Position numbers and translations under genes: made by a program. Below are positions 1 through 12,725 of a DNA stretch of 64,000 nt, in pieces. Positions within the stretch are counted from its first letter, which is position 1. Each line of letters begins with the position of its first letter. This DNA is from Alisma plantago-aquatica. Taxonomy: Eukaryota > Streptophyta > Magnoliopsida > Alismatales > Alismataceae. The stretch is from positions 1,616,855,711 to 1,616,919,710 of the forward strand of contig OY856409.1 in NCBI GenBank assembly GCA_963693085.1, given 5' to 3'. The notes beneath the pieces were generated by a model. The model was not told where the DNA came from and ran no database searches. It worked only from the letters and a program-made list of their open reading frames with translations.

Positions 1-907
1 GGGTGCAAGTAAATTAATGTATGGCATTAATTAGGAAATGATTTGCCTATTCATTTTTTAGCGGGAAAGTGTGAAATGACCGTCTTGCTTCCCAGACGAC
101 CATTTCTCTTAGCGAAATGACCATCTCGTGTGTGAGATGATCGTCTCACTTGGCAAGATGACTATTTCATCGCACGTAGGTTGTGAAACTTCTAGAAAAG
201 TTGCTAAAATTCAAGATCGATTTGTCTTTTCCACTCCCGATTTAGTCCCTCATTGGATGGGGACAGGGAACCCAGACCCTAACCCCTCCTATATATAGAT
301 GGGTATTGGGGGCTTCCCAGAGCACAACTAATGCACAGACAATTGAGAATCAGTTGATCTGACAATTTTTGTCCTCTCTAGTTGTGGTAACTAAGAGATC
401 CCAGGCAAGTCCTACCCAACTAGGGAGGGATAGACATAGGAGAGAAACAACTGAGGATCATTGTTGTAGAGGAGCATGTTGGTGACTAGTACAGAAATGG
501 GAGGGACAACTCCTTCCTATCTTCTCTTGTAGGACGACAAGAGTTCTATTTGGTCAGTATCGACTACTCTAGAGGCAGGAGTCTATTGGCTGCTTCTAGG
601 AGGGCAACATCAACTCAAAGTCAGTGGCGAGATCTAAGGAGCCGCTGCAGCAATTGTCCAAGTTTGTGGTCCATGGAGGAGCAGTTAGATGAGTCTGAGT
701 GCGACTAGGAGCTGCACAACCACCGTCCAAGACAGAGTGCACATCTACATCGACGATGATTGTCGTTGGACTTGATCTAGGACCATGTATATCTTTGTGA
801 AACCATCCTTTTTATTGTATAGTTATTGACACGATGTGTTGGTTTATAGGAAATATGTCAGTAAATTTTTTGTTTCTGTTACCTACCTGATGTCGTATTT
901 CCTTACA
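1..907 (+). repeat. Ty1/copia-type 5' LTR, left part outside window
   Basis: This stretch is a direct repeat of 3475-4381 over its full length, with the same order of landmarks: a block of GACCATCTC-like motifs, the CTATATATAG promoter box and the TTTCCTTACA end. It is followed at once by a methionine-tRNA primer site, so it is the 5' LTR of a plus-strand element. About 420 bp of its start lie left of the window, judged from the other LTR. The two LTRs differ at many positions, so the insertion is not recent. Confidence 0.85.
290..298 (+). promoter_or_regulatory. TATA box of copia 5' LTR
   Basis: TATATATAG follows a CCCTCC run and sits at the same place in both LTRs of this element (the other at 3765-3773). 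It is the likely core promoter of the retrotransposon; the start site itself is inferred, not seen. Confidence 0.5.
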
Positions 908-908
908 G

Positions 909-920
909 TGGTATCTGAGC
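909..920 (+). other. Primer-binding site, initiator Met tRNA type
   Basis: TGGTATCTGAGC lies one base after the LTR end. It matches the usual plant initiator-Met primer site (TGGTATCAGAGC) except at one base. It fixes both the LTR boundary at 907 and the plus orientation of the element. Confidence 0.85.
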
Positions 921-1058
921 CACACCAATTATTTATGTGTTGGGATAATCGATATGATCATATTTATGGTTTTACCATATTTATTTATTGCATGCGATGC
1001 AAATATTTAATCTGGTTGATGTGCCCGTCTGTCTAATTACCACATAAAGAACCCAAAC

Positions 1059-1100
<42 letters not shown>

Positions 1101-2380
1101 GTGTATGTATATGCAATTTACACGCATCACCATAAAATTGGTTTTGATGGTGGATGTAAAGCATGGTTATGGCCAAAACCCCAGATCTACGTGTGCATGG
1201 TTGTAGTTATTATTCATGTTGTTAATCGGTCTACGTACCAAGCCTCTCTCTCCTTTCCAAATGTAAATTAATGCTCTTCTTCCTATTTCCCCTCAAATTT
1301 TACTCGAGGTTTTCCCATGTACAATGTAATAAGAAATAGGATAATTTTAATTTATGTTTTGACATGATATGAAGATCTACACAAAGATGAAATGATCGGC
1401 TAGTGAGATGACCTGATCGACTGGAGGAGTGAGGAGGCCAGACGATAGGAGGATGAACTGATTGACTGGTGGCCCAACTGATCAACTGGAGGTGTCCAGA
1501 CTCTGCTTGGATCTATGAACCAGACGACCACTTCAGAAGAGACCAACCAAGCAATTAGGAGGTGAGCCGACCGATTCAAGAATTGAACCGATCAACCCGG
1601 ATTGGTTCGAAGATAGATCATTACCAACAACATGTTGCATATGATGTGGACCATAGGTGGTAGTAATTCCTTATGGCTCCAAGAAATTACATTTTATGGC
1701 CATAACCATCGCATGTGCTTTTTATTTATTGCATGTTCTCATTTGTGGTTATAGCATGTATATGATACATATTATATATGTGGTGATTGGATAAAGTATA
1801 TGTATTTATACATACAAACTCCCTCAAATATAATATCAAGTCTTAGATGCTTTCCAAAAGTGGCCCACATGAAAAGCTTGATCGACCAAGTGTAGGTTCC
1901 ACCTCCGCAGGGTGCGTCGTCTATCTCATGAAAGTATGATGGTAATAATGTAGGTTCTACCTCTGCGGGGTGCATTATTATTGTGTCAGTTTTTTAGTCA
2001 GGCTTGATTGGTGATTCTTAAAGAGTTTGGGCCTAGAGGCATGCAGATGATCATGGCAAGGAGTTGTGCATATCATCTACCTAAGAGTTGCATATGATGC
2101 AATTGGCATGATTGCCTACCTTGATAATTGACTGCGAACGCTGGTGTAGGTCGGGTAACAATTGAATTATTTTGGATCTTAGTCCACTAGAATATTGTAC
2201 ACTGTAATATTCCAAATTGATATTGGGGGCTATCGATTCAAATAAAATAGTGGGAGTGGTAGTTAATTAAAGACCTAATTAATATCGTCAATTTATTAAA
2301 TCAAACCAAATCAAAAATGTTTTGAAAAGTTGCAGTATTTCTTTCTAGAATTAAATGTCAAATACAAACACATTCAAATT
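921..2380 (+). other. Untranslated leader of the left copia element
   Basis: No coding sequence is visible. The part from about 1680 to 2310 is clearly similar to the reverse complement of two separated blocks at the right end of the window (about 62674-63020 and 57640-57936), which shows that both ends carry the same copia family in opposite orientation. It holds an AT run at 1061-1096. Confidence 0.7.
1061..1096. repeat. (AT)n microsatellite
   Basis: Eighteen uninterrupted AT units in the leader of the copia element. Confidence 0.95.
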
Positions 2381-2960
2381 ATGATCAGTCCTTTAGAAGG
2401 ACAAAATGGGATAAAGTTCCATAATTGGTTAACAACTTTGAGAAATTTTCTCATCAATAAGCGAAAGCTCTATGTCCTTAATAGACCAATACCAAAGGAA
2501 CCCACTCCAAATGTGTGTAAGGCCAAATGGATGCTTACTGTAAGCATACCAATGATGCCATAGACATTTGAATACCTAATGGTATGTTGTATGAACTATG
2601 AGTTGCATGAACAACATGAAAACATGGACATTCTCAAGATGGTAACACATCTTAAGAATCATGTAAAGCAAACAAGGTATAATTTGAGTGCAAACTGATA
2701 AAGTGAGGTCTAGTAGAACCCCATGTATTCAATGTGATTGAACATGTGGAATGACTGGGATTTCTCTTAGGTCAAGGGTTGACCATGAATATGATTATAC
2801 AAGCATTGCATGAATCATATAGTCAGTTTATCAAACGTTTGGCATGTTGATGCCAATGCATGGAAGAGGATGGACAAAATCTGTGATGGTAATCAGCGAA
2901 AGTGATTCCTAGGGCAAAAGCAAGGCTAAGAAGTATATTGAGGCTAAGATGAAGCCCAAG
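2381..2960 (+). pseudogene. Copia gag remnant (left element)
   Basis: The reading frame starts ATG at 2381 and first stops at 2561. It shows the copia gag opening (FHNWLTTLRNFL), which corresponds to FHNWFGTLRNVL in the minus-strand gag at 57623. Further pieces follow in shifted frames or past stops: VEPHVFNVIEH, then GLTMNMIIQALHESYSQFIK, which correspond to VESHVLNMIEH and LATNMILQSLPKSYNHFIK in the right-hand copy. No zinc knuckle, protease, integrase or reverse transcriptase can be found before the 3' LTR, so nearly all of pol has been lost. It is a dead fragment of the capsid-like Gag protein. Confidence 0.75.
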
Positions 2961-3050
2961 TCTTCCATTCACATGGGTAGAAATGATGTACGATTAGACA
3001 CCACTCTTTGCTTGTGATATCATAAGCTAGTTATGGACATTCACTGCCAA

Positions 3051-4381
3051 TGTGATATGGGACCTATAGGGTCACACACATAGGAACTCATCTAGAAGAA
3101 GAGTTTGATCTCAAATGATAATTGAACTAAGTACTAAAGTGTTTAGGTACTCAATTTACACAACAGATCGACGAATTGGCTGACTGAACTGCCAAACGAC
3201 CATCTCACTGGGTGAGACAGTTGTTTGGGCAGCCAGACGGGTGTCTCAAGTGTTGAGATGGCCGTTTGGGTTGTCACATAGATCAATAATTGAATTGGCT
3301 TAGTTTTGCCCTATGAACCAACCAATTCAAGATTTTGAAGCAATTGGCTCGACTTGAACTCACCATACGACCTTCTGGGTGAGTGAGACGGGTGTCTCGC
3401 TTGTGTGAGATGGCCCAGTTGGGATGAACAAAAGTTTTGAAGTTTTCCCAAACTTGTTTCAATTGGACATACTTGGGGTGCAAGTAAATTAATGTCTGAC
3501 ATAAATTAGGAAATGATTTGCTAATTCATTTCTGACTGGGAAAGTGTGAAATGACCGTCTCATGTCCCAGATGACCATTTTTCTTAGCGAATTGATCGTC
3601 TCACATGCAATACAACTGTCTCACTTGGTGAGATGACCATTTTGTCACACGCATGTTGTGAAACTTCTAGAAAAGTTGTGAAAATTCAATATCTACTTGT
3701 TCTTTCCACTCCTGCTTTAGTCATGCATTGGCTAGGGACTGGGAACCCTGACCCTAACCCCTCCTATATATAGAGGGGTACTGGGGGCATCCCAGAGGAC
3801 AACTACTACATAGACAATTGAGAATTAGTTGCTCTAAAAATTGTTGTCCTCTCTGGTTGTGGTAACCAGGAGAGCCCAGACAAGTCCTATCTAACTAGGG
3901 AGGGATAGCCATGAGAGAGAAACAACTGAGGATCATTGTTGTGGGAGAGCATGTTGGTGACTAGTACACCAATGGGAGGGACAACTCCTTCCTATCCGTT
4001 CCTACAGGATGACATGAGTTCTAGTTGGTCTGTGTGAACTACTCTAGAGGTAGGAGTTTGTTGGTTGCTGCTAGGAGGGCAACGTCAACTCACAGTCAGT
4101 GGCGAGATCGAGGAGCCACTGTAGTAGTTGTTTGAGTCTGTTATCTGTGAAGGAGCAGTCAGATGAGTCTGAGTGTGACTAGGAGTTGCACAACCACTGT
4201 CTAAGATAGAGTGCACATCTACATTGATGAGGATTGTCACTGGACTTTGTCCATGACCAGGTATATCTTTGTGAAACCATCCTTCCCATTGCATAGTTAT
4301 TGACACGATCTGCTGGTTTATGGGAAATATATCAGTAAATTTTTTGTTTATGCTGCCTAGATGATGCCGTATTTCCTTATA
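3051..4381 (+). repeat. Copia 3' LTR
   Basis: The segment 3475-4381 aligns with the 5' LTR at 1-907 and ends in TTTCCTTATA, against TTTCCTTACA there. The upstream limit cannot be checked because the start of the other LTR is outside the window; I placed it at the TGTGATATGGGACC string, a TG start after the last gag-like sequence. The sequence right after 4381 is CACTA transposase, so the copia element landed in the CACTA element. A clear polypurine tract was not seen. Confidence 0.7.
3765..3773 (+). promoter_or_regulatory. TATA box of copia 3' LTR
   Basis: TATATATAG at the position equivalent to the box in the 5' LTR (290-298). In a 3' LTR it could drive transcription outwards into the CACTA remnant; that is inference only. 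Confidence 0.45.
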
Positions 4382-4389
4382 GAAAGAGA

Positions 4390-5060
4390 GCATAATCAAA
4401 CACTTATTAGGTGGTTTGAAGGTAAATTATTTTGTCAACTATCTCAAACATCAAATGATGTCATTGAGAATATCAAATGGCTTGCATTCAAACCTAAAAT
4501 ATTAGTTATATCTTACTAAGGGTTTGACATAGATCGATTTTTGTACTACACAAAGCATCAAGATGATAAGGGTGTCATCCAAAACAATGGAGTCATCCTT
4601 CAGGCATCTTTATTGTATCTTTGTAGTATAAAGAAGAAAGTCCATGAGAAGATAATATGTCTTATTACAATGTCATTGGAGACAATTTGACCACACATAG
4701 TTCAAAGTTCCCATCTTTAGGTGTAATTGGGTTGATAACAACAAAGGAGTTCAACAGATGAATTGGGTTTCACATTATTGAAGTTTGAAAAGGTTGGTGA
4801 TAAGGATGAGCCATTTATCATGGCATCATAGGAGAAGCAAGTATTCTATATCGATGACTTTGCAAATGAAAATTTGTATGCCATTCTTTAAGGGAATAGG
4901 TAGTTCATTATAGATCTTATAGATGGAGAAGAGTACAATGACAAGTATGATAGATCCAATCCGTTCTCAATAGTCTTGTTAAGTGTAAATGTTAAAACTA
5001 ACATAGATGAATACTATATGCATCAAGATCACATAGAAGGTATCAAAATTGACAAGTGAT
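4390..5060 (+). pseudogene. CACTA TNP2-like transposase, C-terminal remnant
   Basis: Plus-strand translation, broken by several stops, gives pieces diagnostic of the C-terminus of TNP2 transposases: a WLAFKPKILVISY segment, a GVIQNNGV segment (family pattern TQNSGV) and the very typical FIMAS-EKQVFYIDDFANENL (family pattern dpFilAsQaqQVfYi.D). The N-terminal catalytic part would lie upstream and is either outside the window or lost to the copia insertion, which ends 9 bp before. TNP2 proteins bind the element ends and catalyse cut-and-paste transposition; this copy cannot. Confidence 0.7.
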
Positions 5061-5201
5061 CCAATCAATACTAGAGGCATTGCTCTTATAATGCAAATTA
5101 TACACTTTGTTAGATGCTAAATATTATGCATGTTTTTTTGATCATTTATATGCACGTTTCTAACACTTATTATTTATTTATTATATATAGATTGTTATAG
5201 C

Positions 5202-5800
5202 ATGGCTTATGACAATGAGGATGTTGAGCACTATGAGGATGTTGAGCATGGTGGTCAGGATGTTGAGCACCATGAGGAGGAGGTCGTTGATGAGGCTACT
5301 GCTGAGTCTACTACCTCACATAGTAGAGGCATCACACTGAGGCACAAGTTAATAAAGCTTAGGGTCAAAGGTGAGAGTTGGCCATTGCTTTGGATGCTAA
5401 CATAAATCTTATAGGGGAGAATCACTGTGCTTTCAGGTACTATTGTGGGGTTAGTTCTTGCAACAAAGTTCCAATAGTCACAAAATCTAGGCATAAAGTT
5501 GATGTTGTAATTAAAGACCTAATCTAGAAGGAGATAAATACGAGTTATATGCTTTTTACTATGTTTTTCACCTTAATTAAAAAATGCATAGTAAAAGTGT
5601 GCTACAACAATATGGGAAGATATGGAGGAATTGTAAAACCCATCTAAGAAGAGAATACATAAATAGTGACAAGAGGAAGAAGGCTACCAGTGAGCAATAC
5701 AACCATCTTGATGCTGCTATGTGGGAGCAATTTTGTGCTTTGAGGAAATATGATGAGTTCAAGGTATGATTACTTAGATGATTTGAAGGTTTGGAGTAAT
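5202..5800 (+). pseudogene. CACTA-associated Transposase_24-like gene, N-terminal part
   Basis: An open stretch from ATG 5202 to a stop at 5403 begins with an acidic, repetitive DVEH/EDVEH segment and a small Thr/Ser-rich linker. It then enters the family's N-terminal region, which continues past stops as GENHCAFRYYCGV and KVPIVTKSRHKVDVVIKDL. A second open piece (5584-5769) has the typical basic WRNCKTHLRREY and a MWEQF-AL segment (family pattern Wr.fk..Lrk.y ... W..l). It stops where the Athila element enters at 5872; the rest resumes at 15202. Such genes accompany TNP2 in plant CACTA elements; their function is poorly known. Confidence 0.6.
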
Positions 5801-5871
5801 TAAATATCTTTCAGATTAATTAGACTACACATCAGGATAAAATAGAGATCTGTGCAAAGAATGTGCACGAC

Positions 5872-8222
5872 TAATGCAGTCCTCATTTTTGACTTCATCT
5901 TGTGTCATTTTACTATTTAATCACATTTAAACTGTTAGAATGCATATTATTTCCCTCAATGAGCATATCACTATCAAATACGCTTACAGTCATTTTTTAC
6001 ATGTTTTTAGGTACTTCATACCACACTTTGGATGGAAGGGATATAGAGAGGAGTATACTAGAGTTTCTATACCCTTGAATGGTCCCTATATCACCCCATA
6101 ACCTACCTTTATGTGGTCAAGATTTGATCCAAAATAGGGAGCAAAACTAAGAAGGAATTTATAGTTGAATTGCACAACAAAGACCTCAAAATGGGCCATG
6201 CTAAAAGAGCTCCAATCACAGTGGAAATCCAAGGATTGAAGAGATATGACAAGTCATCCACGACACTGTGGAAAGATCGTCGTGTGCAAGATCCAACATG
6301 TTTGTTCCAGCCAAAAGGTCGTGGAACGACCATAATTGAAGAAATGTCGAAGGCACCCTTCCTACAAAATGAGCCATTCTACCACCCACCCACCACGACC
6401 ATACTTCCCACCATGGCCATGCTATTAGCCTCCCAAAACCCAAAATTTCACTGATATTTTCAACCATACACCTCACCCATTCCACTCTATCACAACCATC
6501 ATCATCCCATCCACCACACTCATGGCCAACCACCCTAGTTCACTTTTTCAACTGAATTCCCTATTCTACCCCACTTAATCCTATGCTTCCCAAGCCACTA
6601 TATATACCTTGGTGGTGGCTAAGAGATGGGGTTAGCACTTATTTCCACCTCTAGCATTCATTGTGCTATCAACTCTCTCCCACCTACTCCACTCCACTTC
6701 CATCATCTTCTACCATAAAACCCTAACTTTTTAGGATTTTGGCCACTTCCACCACCACCCCATGCTTTCCATCCATTAAGGAGGCAGGAGGACGTGCTTC
6801 TATAGCTGGAGATGAATAAGGAGGAGTATTCACCAAGCATATATGGTTATCTTATCCTCTTCTTCTTCTTTATCCGTTTTTTGTTTTATGAGTAGCAAAG
6901 CCCCCCTAGGTGGACTATATGGGGATAGCATGTTAGGAGGAAGTGACATGCAAACTTTATAATTTCGTTTGATAATGATTATTATATATTTCTATCTCAT
7001 TTACCATGAATTATATTATGATTTATTCTTGAAACCACCTAGGTTGTAGGGGAAATAGTTTACATGTCTATTTTGGGATTTGCTCCTAAGTCCAACTAGT
7101 AGATCCCTAGCTAACTATCCCACATATATATATCCACTCTCCTACTTCTAAGTGTTAGATATAAGTAGCTAGCATATTCGCACTTAGTGTAATTGGCTTG
7201 GAGCTACCTAAAGGCTAGATTGTAGGTGTTATGAGATGTAAAACCTTCATTTCCACCCTCCATTACTGCCCTTAACCCTCGATTGCCCTAAGATATTCTA
7301 TTCCATAAACCTAGAATTTTTTTATCCTAGTTAAATTCCACCTAAAACCTAATCAAATGAGTGTCGTAAGGTTAAATAGGGGGTGATAGGGACTAGTTCC
7401 CCTATACACACCCTATTCCATCCATGACCAATTAGTAGCGTAGGGAAATTCTCTAACATTTGACTTGATTGTTTGGTTTTGTAATATAAATGAATGAGTA
7501 ATGTTTTCATGTTATGACCCCCAACATAGTTTATAGTCACATTACCCCAAACAGTCCACACCTCTATTAATTCATTAAAATCCTAATCCATCTCTTGCTT
7601 ACCTAGTGCTTACTTAGTTAGCTTCTTGAATTCCTTAATTAGTTATTTGCCTTTCTCATGATAGCTAGACCTTGTTAGTGTAGTTAGTGTTTTCTTTAGA
7701 TTTCTTGTGATTTCTATAGTTAGGATTTATGTAATTTGGTCCTTCTCTTGCTTTTTGGCTAAATTGGTAGTCTAGTGTTTTTCTTGCCAAGATAGTTAGT
7801 TAACATTTCTAAGTTTGTTAAGTAGAATTGCTTTGTTAGTTTAGTGATAGTGTTAACTCTCTCTTGCTTTCTCAAGTGTAATTCATTTCTTAGGTTTCCT
7901 TGCTTTGTCAATTTTACCTAAATTGTCTTTGGTGAAATTAGGTTTTACTTCTTGCCTTTCCTTAATTGTTTGCTTGACCAACCCAGTGTAATCCAAAATC
8001 AAAGTTAAACCATTAAACCTTAGTCTCCACTTTAGGAACCTAGAGTAAAACAAACTAAGATCTAGTACCCCCTCTTTCCTTTGGGTTTGACCCCTATGTT
8101 TCTTCCTTCTATGCTATGATACAAATTCATGTCCTTATGTAGAAGTGTTTTAGTCTATTGAAGCATGTGCCTTTTAGGGGTAAAAAAATTAGCCCAAGTA
8201 TGTGTGTCCCATGCATGCATAA
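5872..8222 (+). repeat. Athila/Tat 5' LTR
   Basis: 2351 bp, aligned along its whole length with 12726-15196. A TATA-like box lies at 6599-6604 (CCACTATATATACC), matching 13534-13541 in the other LTR. The start is TAATGC rather than TGATGC and the end GCATAA rather than GCATCA, single-base decay of both termini. The same LTR family is found on the minus strand in three pieces between 44476 and 19727. Confidence 0.85.
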
Positions 8223-8229
8223 AGCTATT

Positions 8230-8249
8230 TGGCACCGTTTTTGGGGAGA
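8230..8249 (+). other. Athila-type primer-binding site
   Basis: TGGCACCGTTTTTGGGGAGA lies seven bases after the LTR, preceded by TATT. The Athila/Tat consensus is TGGCGCCGTTGCCGGGGA; the changes are mostly C-to-T or G-to-A type. This site, far from the Met-tRNA sites of elements A and B, assigns the lineage. Confidence 0.75.
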
Positions 8250-8389
8250 TAGGTGCTCGAACTAGCTAGTTCATTTAGATTTGAATTCTCCTATTTCCCT
8301 CACCATTTCTATTTGATGTTCTTTGAGTTACTTTTTAGCATATTGGTTTACTAACTTGTATCCTATTGTCTGGTTGTGCCTAGAGCAAC

Positions 8390-9246
8390 TAACACTCAAC
8401 CCATGAAACATGAGATGGGAAACTGATATGCACATGAGCAACATCCACCTCCTCACCGATGCACATCCCACTACATGACTATGTTATTCCTGTGAACTAC
8501 AATTTGTTGATTACATATGGAGTTGATCAAATGTGGTGGTAGAAATTCTCAATTCCACCTGATCTTCTTGGGCATATTCTGACTTTTTATGAGCTTGAAA
8601 ATGAGAACCCATAAAAGCATGTGGATTCTTTCCTGGAGACGTGCTCCACCTTCATAATATCTACAACCACTAATGACTCCATCTGACTCACATTTTTTCC
8701 ATTTTCCCTAAAAGACAAGGCCAATGATTGGTAAGTTTTAAAAATTAAAATCATGAGTTAGGGAGATATGAAGAAGGCCTTCTTGAAAAAATTCTATTCT
8801 ATTACAGGATTGACACAAATGCGGTGTTCTATAGTAAATTTAATCAAATAGGTAATAATAGGTTCCATGATGCTTTGGAAAGATTCTAAAAGATGTTGAG
8901 AGAGTGTCCCCATAGTGAAATTCCTTTGTTGTACCTTGTTCAATCCTTTTACTCTCTCTCAAATGAGTCAAGCCTTATCAAATTATTCTTATGAAGGTTT
9001 TTTCATAAATCTGTCAAGCAGACATGGCCTTTATTCAAGAACTTGATGGAAAATTCAAGGCATCAAGCTTTTAGCATTGTTTATGAGTGTGATTGTGCCA
9101 TTGGTATGACACATTCAACTCCTAATGATTCAAGCCTACAAATGATGAAGATCCTCATTGAAATGATGAATCTAATGAAGAATGAGAATAAAGTGAGTAA
9201 TTCTCCTAGTCACTCGACTAATTCTATTGAGTCCTTTAGTAAATAA
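8390..9246 (+). pseudogene. Athila/Tat gag remnant (plus-strand element)
   Basis: Frames broken by stops give LKDKANDW, FLKKFYSITGLTQ, a Phe/Arg-rich region around 8870-8960 (family pattern W.RFK.LLR.CPHH) and an open piece at 9043-9246 that ends in KNENKVSNS. The order is that of Athila/Tat Gag: helical capsid-like region, then MNL-type tail. The minus-strand gag at 18746-19700 shows the same landmarks (LKDKAKE, FFNKFYLISQLTQ). Function lost. From 9247 to 10240 only faint gag-tail similarity is visible. Confidence 0.7.
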
Positions 9247-10239
9247 GTGAAGGCCCTTCACTCTCATAGAAACCTAAAACAACAAGGTCAAAGGTGTAGT
9301 TCAAGATTTTAAGATGAAGTTCTCTCTAGGTTGAAAGGCTTTGATGAGGTTCAAAAGAATGTGACAAGTGTTGAAAAAGAGAGGAGCATCTCTACTCAAT
9401 ACTTCCCACCGAGTGGAAGGGAAATTTCCTTCCTAACCCATGGAAAACTCGAATGATGCAAGTGGACCAATGGATGTTTCCCAAAAGCTCCTATAATCCA
9501 CCCTAATGAAAGTGTCATCCATATATCAATTTCAAGGACCTCCTAAATCTTATATGCCTCCAACTCACCACAACCACCCTACCAATACACTTACCACAAA
9601 TAATCTTCTCCATCTCATTTCCAACACCAAGGCCCACCTCCACCTCCTCCATAATAACAACATGCTACCTTCTTAACCATGAGCAAGTTAATGATGTGAC
9701 AATTCTGAGGTGTGGAAAAGTTATTGAGAATCCTAGGAGTCAAATGGGAAATGATTATATAACCAAGGAAACTTTAATTAAATGAGAGTGAAGAAAGAAG
9801 TTGGTGATACTATGATTGAGATAGATGAAGATGATCCCATGATACCTCATGTTGATTTTCTTATACCATTGTTCCACCCTATACTCTGTTTGCATGTTCT
9901 ACATCCCCTAGTGTTCCACCCATGATTCTTGGAATTCCTCATGTTATTCTCAAGATAATTGTGTTGATCCAAATAAATCAATTGCAATTGGACCCCCATT
10001 CTTAAATGTATTTGATGATCCCCTCTCATAGAAAAGGAGGTAGAAACATAATGTTGGCATCCTAGAGACTGTTTGACAGGTGAAGGTGAATATCCCTTTA
10101 TTGGATGCTATCAAGTAGATTCCATATTATGACAAATTACTCAAGCATATGTGCACTTTCAAGAGTAAGTCAACATGAAGGGTGTCTAAGAATATCAAGT
10201 TGACAGTACAAGACAACATGCACTTCCCATGAAGAGGAA

Positions 10240-10657
10240 AGATATAGGAGCCTCACTCATACCTAGATACATAGGGGGATATCACATAGACCAATCCCTA
10301 GTTGATTGTGATCTAGTGTGAGATTGATGCCATATAATGTCTATATGGATATGGGGTTTAGGCAATATGAAACTAACCAATTATGCTCTGTAATTGGAGG
10401 ATCATCCAATTAAAGTGCCTAGAGGAAGGGTGGATGATGTCTCAATGATGATAGACAAAGAAAGTGAAGCAATGTTCCTGGCGAATTTTATTGTTCTTGA
10501 CATGGATCTAGAGGATAGGAAGCTTCCCATCATCTTAGGAAGACCATTCTTGTCTACAAGTAATGTCAAAATACATGTGTGTAGTGACACAATGACAATA
10601 TCCTTCATGGACATGAAGATAAAGATCAATATGTTCATAACCCCCACCCAACAATAA
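10240..10657 (+). pseudogene. Athila/Tat aspartic protease remnant
   Basis: The open piece 10394-10657 carries the diagnostic tail of Athila proteases: HPIKVPRGRVDDV, NFIVLDMDLED, PIILGRPFLSTSN and the TISFMDMK end. The catalytic segment upstream (about 10300-10390) is recognisable as a DL..-type motif followed by WGLGNMKLTNYAL but has stops and a Val where the family has Gly after Asp-Leu. The protease would have cut the Gag-Pol polyprotein. The reverse transcriptase normally following is missing. Confidence 0.75.
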
Positions 10658-12725
10658 CAAAATGAGGGTGTTGAGGATTGTCACTTGAAAAATTAAATTA
10701 TTACTCAAAATATGGGGAATGGATGGAACACTTATTTATAACTTATGTGATAAATAGGATGACGAACAACCTCTAAATGCAAATGAGAGAGACATCTACT
10801 TCAAGAATGGGCAAACACAATATCCTAATGCTTAATTGTTTGAAGGAATTACAAGACCCGACCGAAGGCAATAAAATTAATGTTAGTGTGAGGAAACCCA
10901 CCTTTGTTTGAGATTCTTTCTCTCAAAACCAATTTCCTATTATACTTTTGATTTTACACTTCCCAAACCACAAACACACTATGCTTGGTGGTTTTTCTGT
11001 TTGTGAATATTGTTAAAATAGATACATTGATGGATGATTGATGCATAGAGGATCTAGACAAGGAGAAGATCAATTTTGAAAAAAAGAATGTAGATGTGGA
11101 AAAGCTACAGGAAAGCAACCAAAATGGTTGTTCCACACAACATGACTATTATGGCAGTTGGCCAAAATGGACGTTTTGCACTGAACAGCCGTGATGGCTA
11201 TGCCTTGCCCATTGGAAGACATGTTTGATCTCTCCCTCTTGATGACTTTTCCATCACAACTCTATGCTCACACCCTACTATTCTGAACTTCTTTATAATT
11301 TTGAGATCAACATAGTTTAAAAGTTTGGAGTGGTAGGGCGGTAAGCCCTTGATTTACCCCATGCTCCTCTATGTTCCATGTCCTAACTTTTTGTCTAATA
11401 TGATCAAAACATCTGACTAATCTTTTTGACTATCCCAAACTATTCTGTGATTCAGGGTAGATTTGATTTTTTCTTGGTTTGCATACATGCATGCATATTC
11501 TAGCATGCTTGCAAATGTTTTTAAAAGTTTTTCTCTTTATACTTCCATGCATCACATTTCATGTAGGTTTTTGTAATTCTTTGTGTGTTATGGATATAAT
11601 TATCTTATTTGTTGTTCATTGCTTCTTAGTGTAGTCATATATGTGATTCTAGAGCAATATGGCACCATTTTGGCCAATTTTTCCCAAGGTTGACCTACTT
11701 TCACAATAGTGTATTTCAACTTAAATCTATACTTCTTGTGATTTGAATGGTTTAAATTTGAGGATTGCATCCCATTGATGATTTTATTTTATAAATGAGT
11801 TCTATGGTGGAGATTGCATGTGCTCAAAGTCTCTTACAGGAAGTTGACTATTTTAATAAAAAAATGTATTCTTGCAAGCCTTGAATTCTTGTGATTCTTT
11901 GTGGAAATAATGTGATAACCCATAGTTGTTCAATTTATGCATGGTATTGTCTATTTTGATGAATGTTCATTGGATTAGCCTACTTGAATGGACATGCATG
12001 AACTTGCGCCTCCTATGACCCCTCTTTGATGTGATCTTTCTTCTAAAATTCTCTTAGCTCTCCTCCTAAGAAAGGATGTCACAGTACACACATGAGCCTT
12101 GACCACCCTCAAAAATTTTAGGGTGGTCATATCTATACTGCTCACTTCTTCTAATCACCATATGCCCTCCTTACACACTAGGCATAGAAAAAAAGAAAAA
12201 AAATGATATAACTCTCTGTCATATCATCTCAAGAAAAGAAAAAGAAAAGATGGTTGCTCCTATGTAATAACATCCACCCTATTCCAAGACCCTTTCTTCT
12301 CTTTTTATGCCTAGTAGGGATAGGGAAAATCAACTCAAGCCCACACACCCCTACACAGTCCAAGTGGGTCATGAAAAGTGAAGTGAAGTGCAATGTTTAG
12401 TCCTAGAAAGTGAAGAAGCAACCCTAAACATTTTGATGTATGCCATGCATGATACCATATACCTAGAGCATTAGAAAGTTATGCTAGTTTCATAAGTGTT
12501 TAATATCCCATATTTTAAGTTATTGTTCTTTGTGCTTGAATCACTTTGAAAAATAGAAAAATGAATAGAGAGTAGTGGATTGCATTCCTAATTCCACATA
12601 TGCACTCAATTTAGCCAATGAACATTATGATGATTGCATTGTTCCATGATTTTCTTGACTGATATGAAAATGAGAAATTGAGGTGGAGCATACTTGAAAA
12701 TAATGATATTTTCAATTTGTGGTGG
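10658..12725 (+). other. Non-coding internal 3' region of the Athila/Tat element
   Basis: No reverse transcriptase, RNase H, integrase or envelope-like frame is visible in either orientation. Short AT-rich tracts and a purine-rich stretch at about 12184-12250 occur. The last bases before the LTR, TTTGTGGTGG, may be the polypurine tract. This is where a complete Athila would carry pol, so a large deletion is inferred. Confidence 0.55.
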
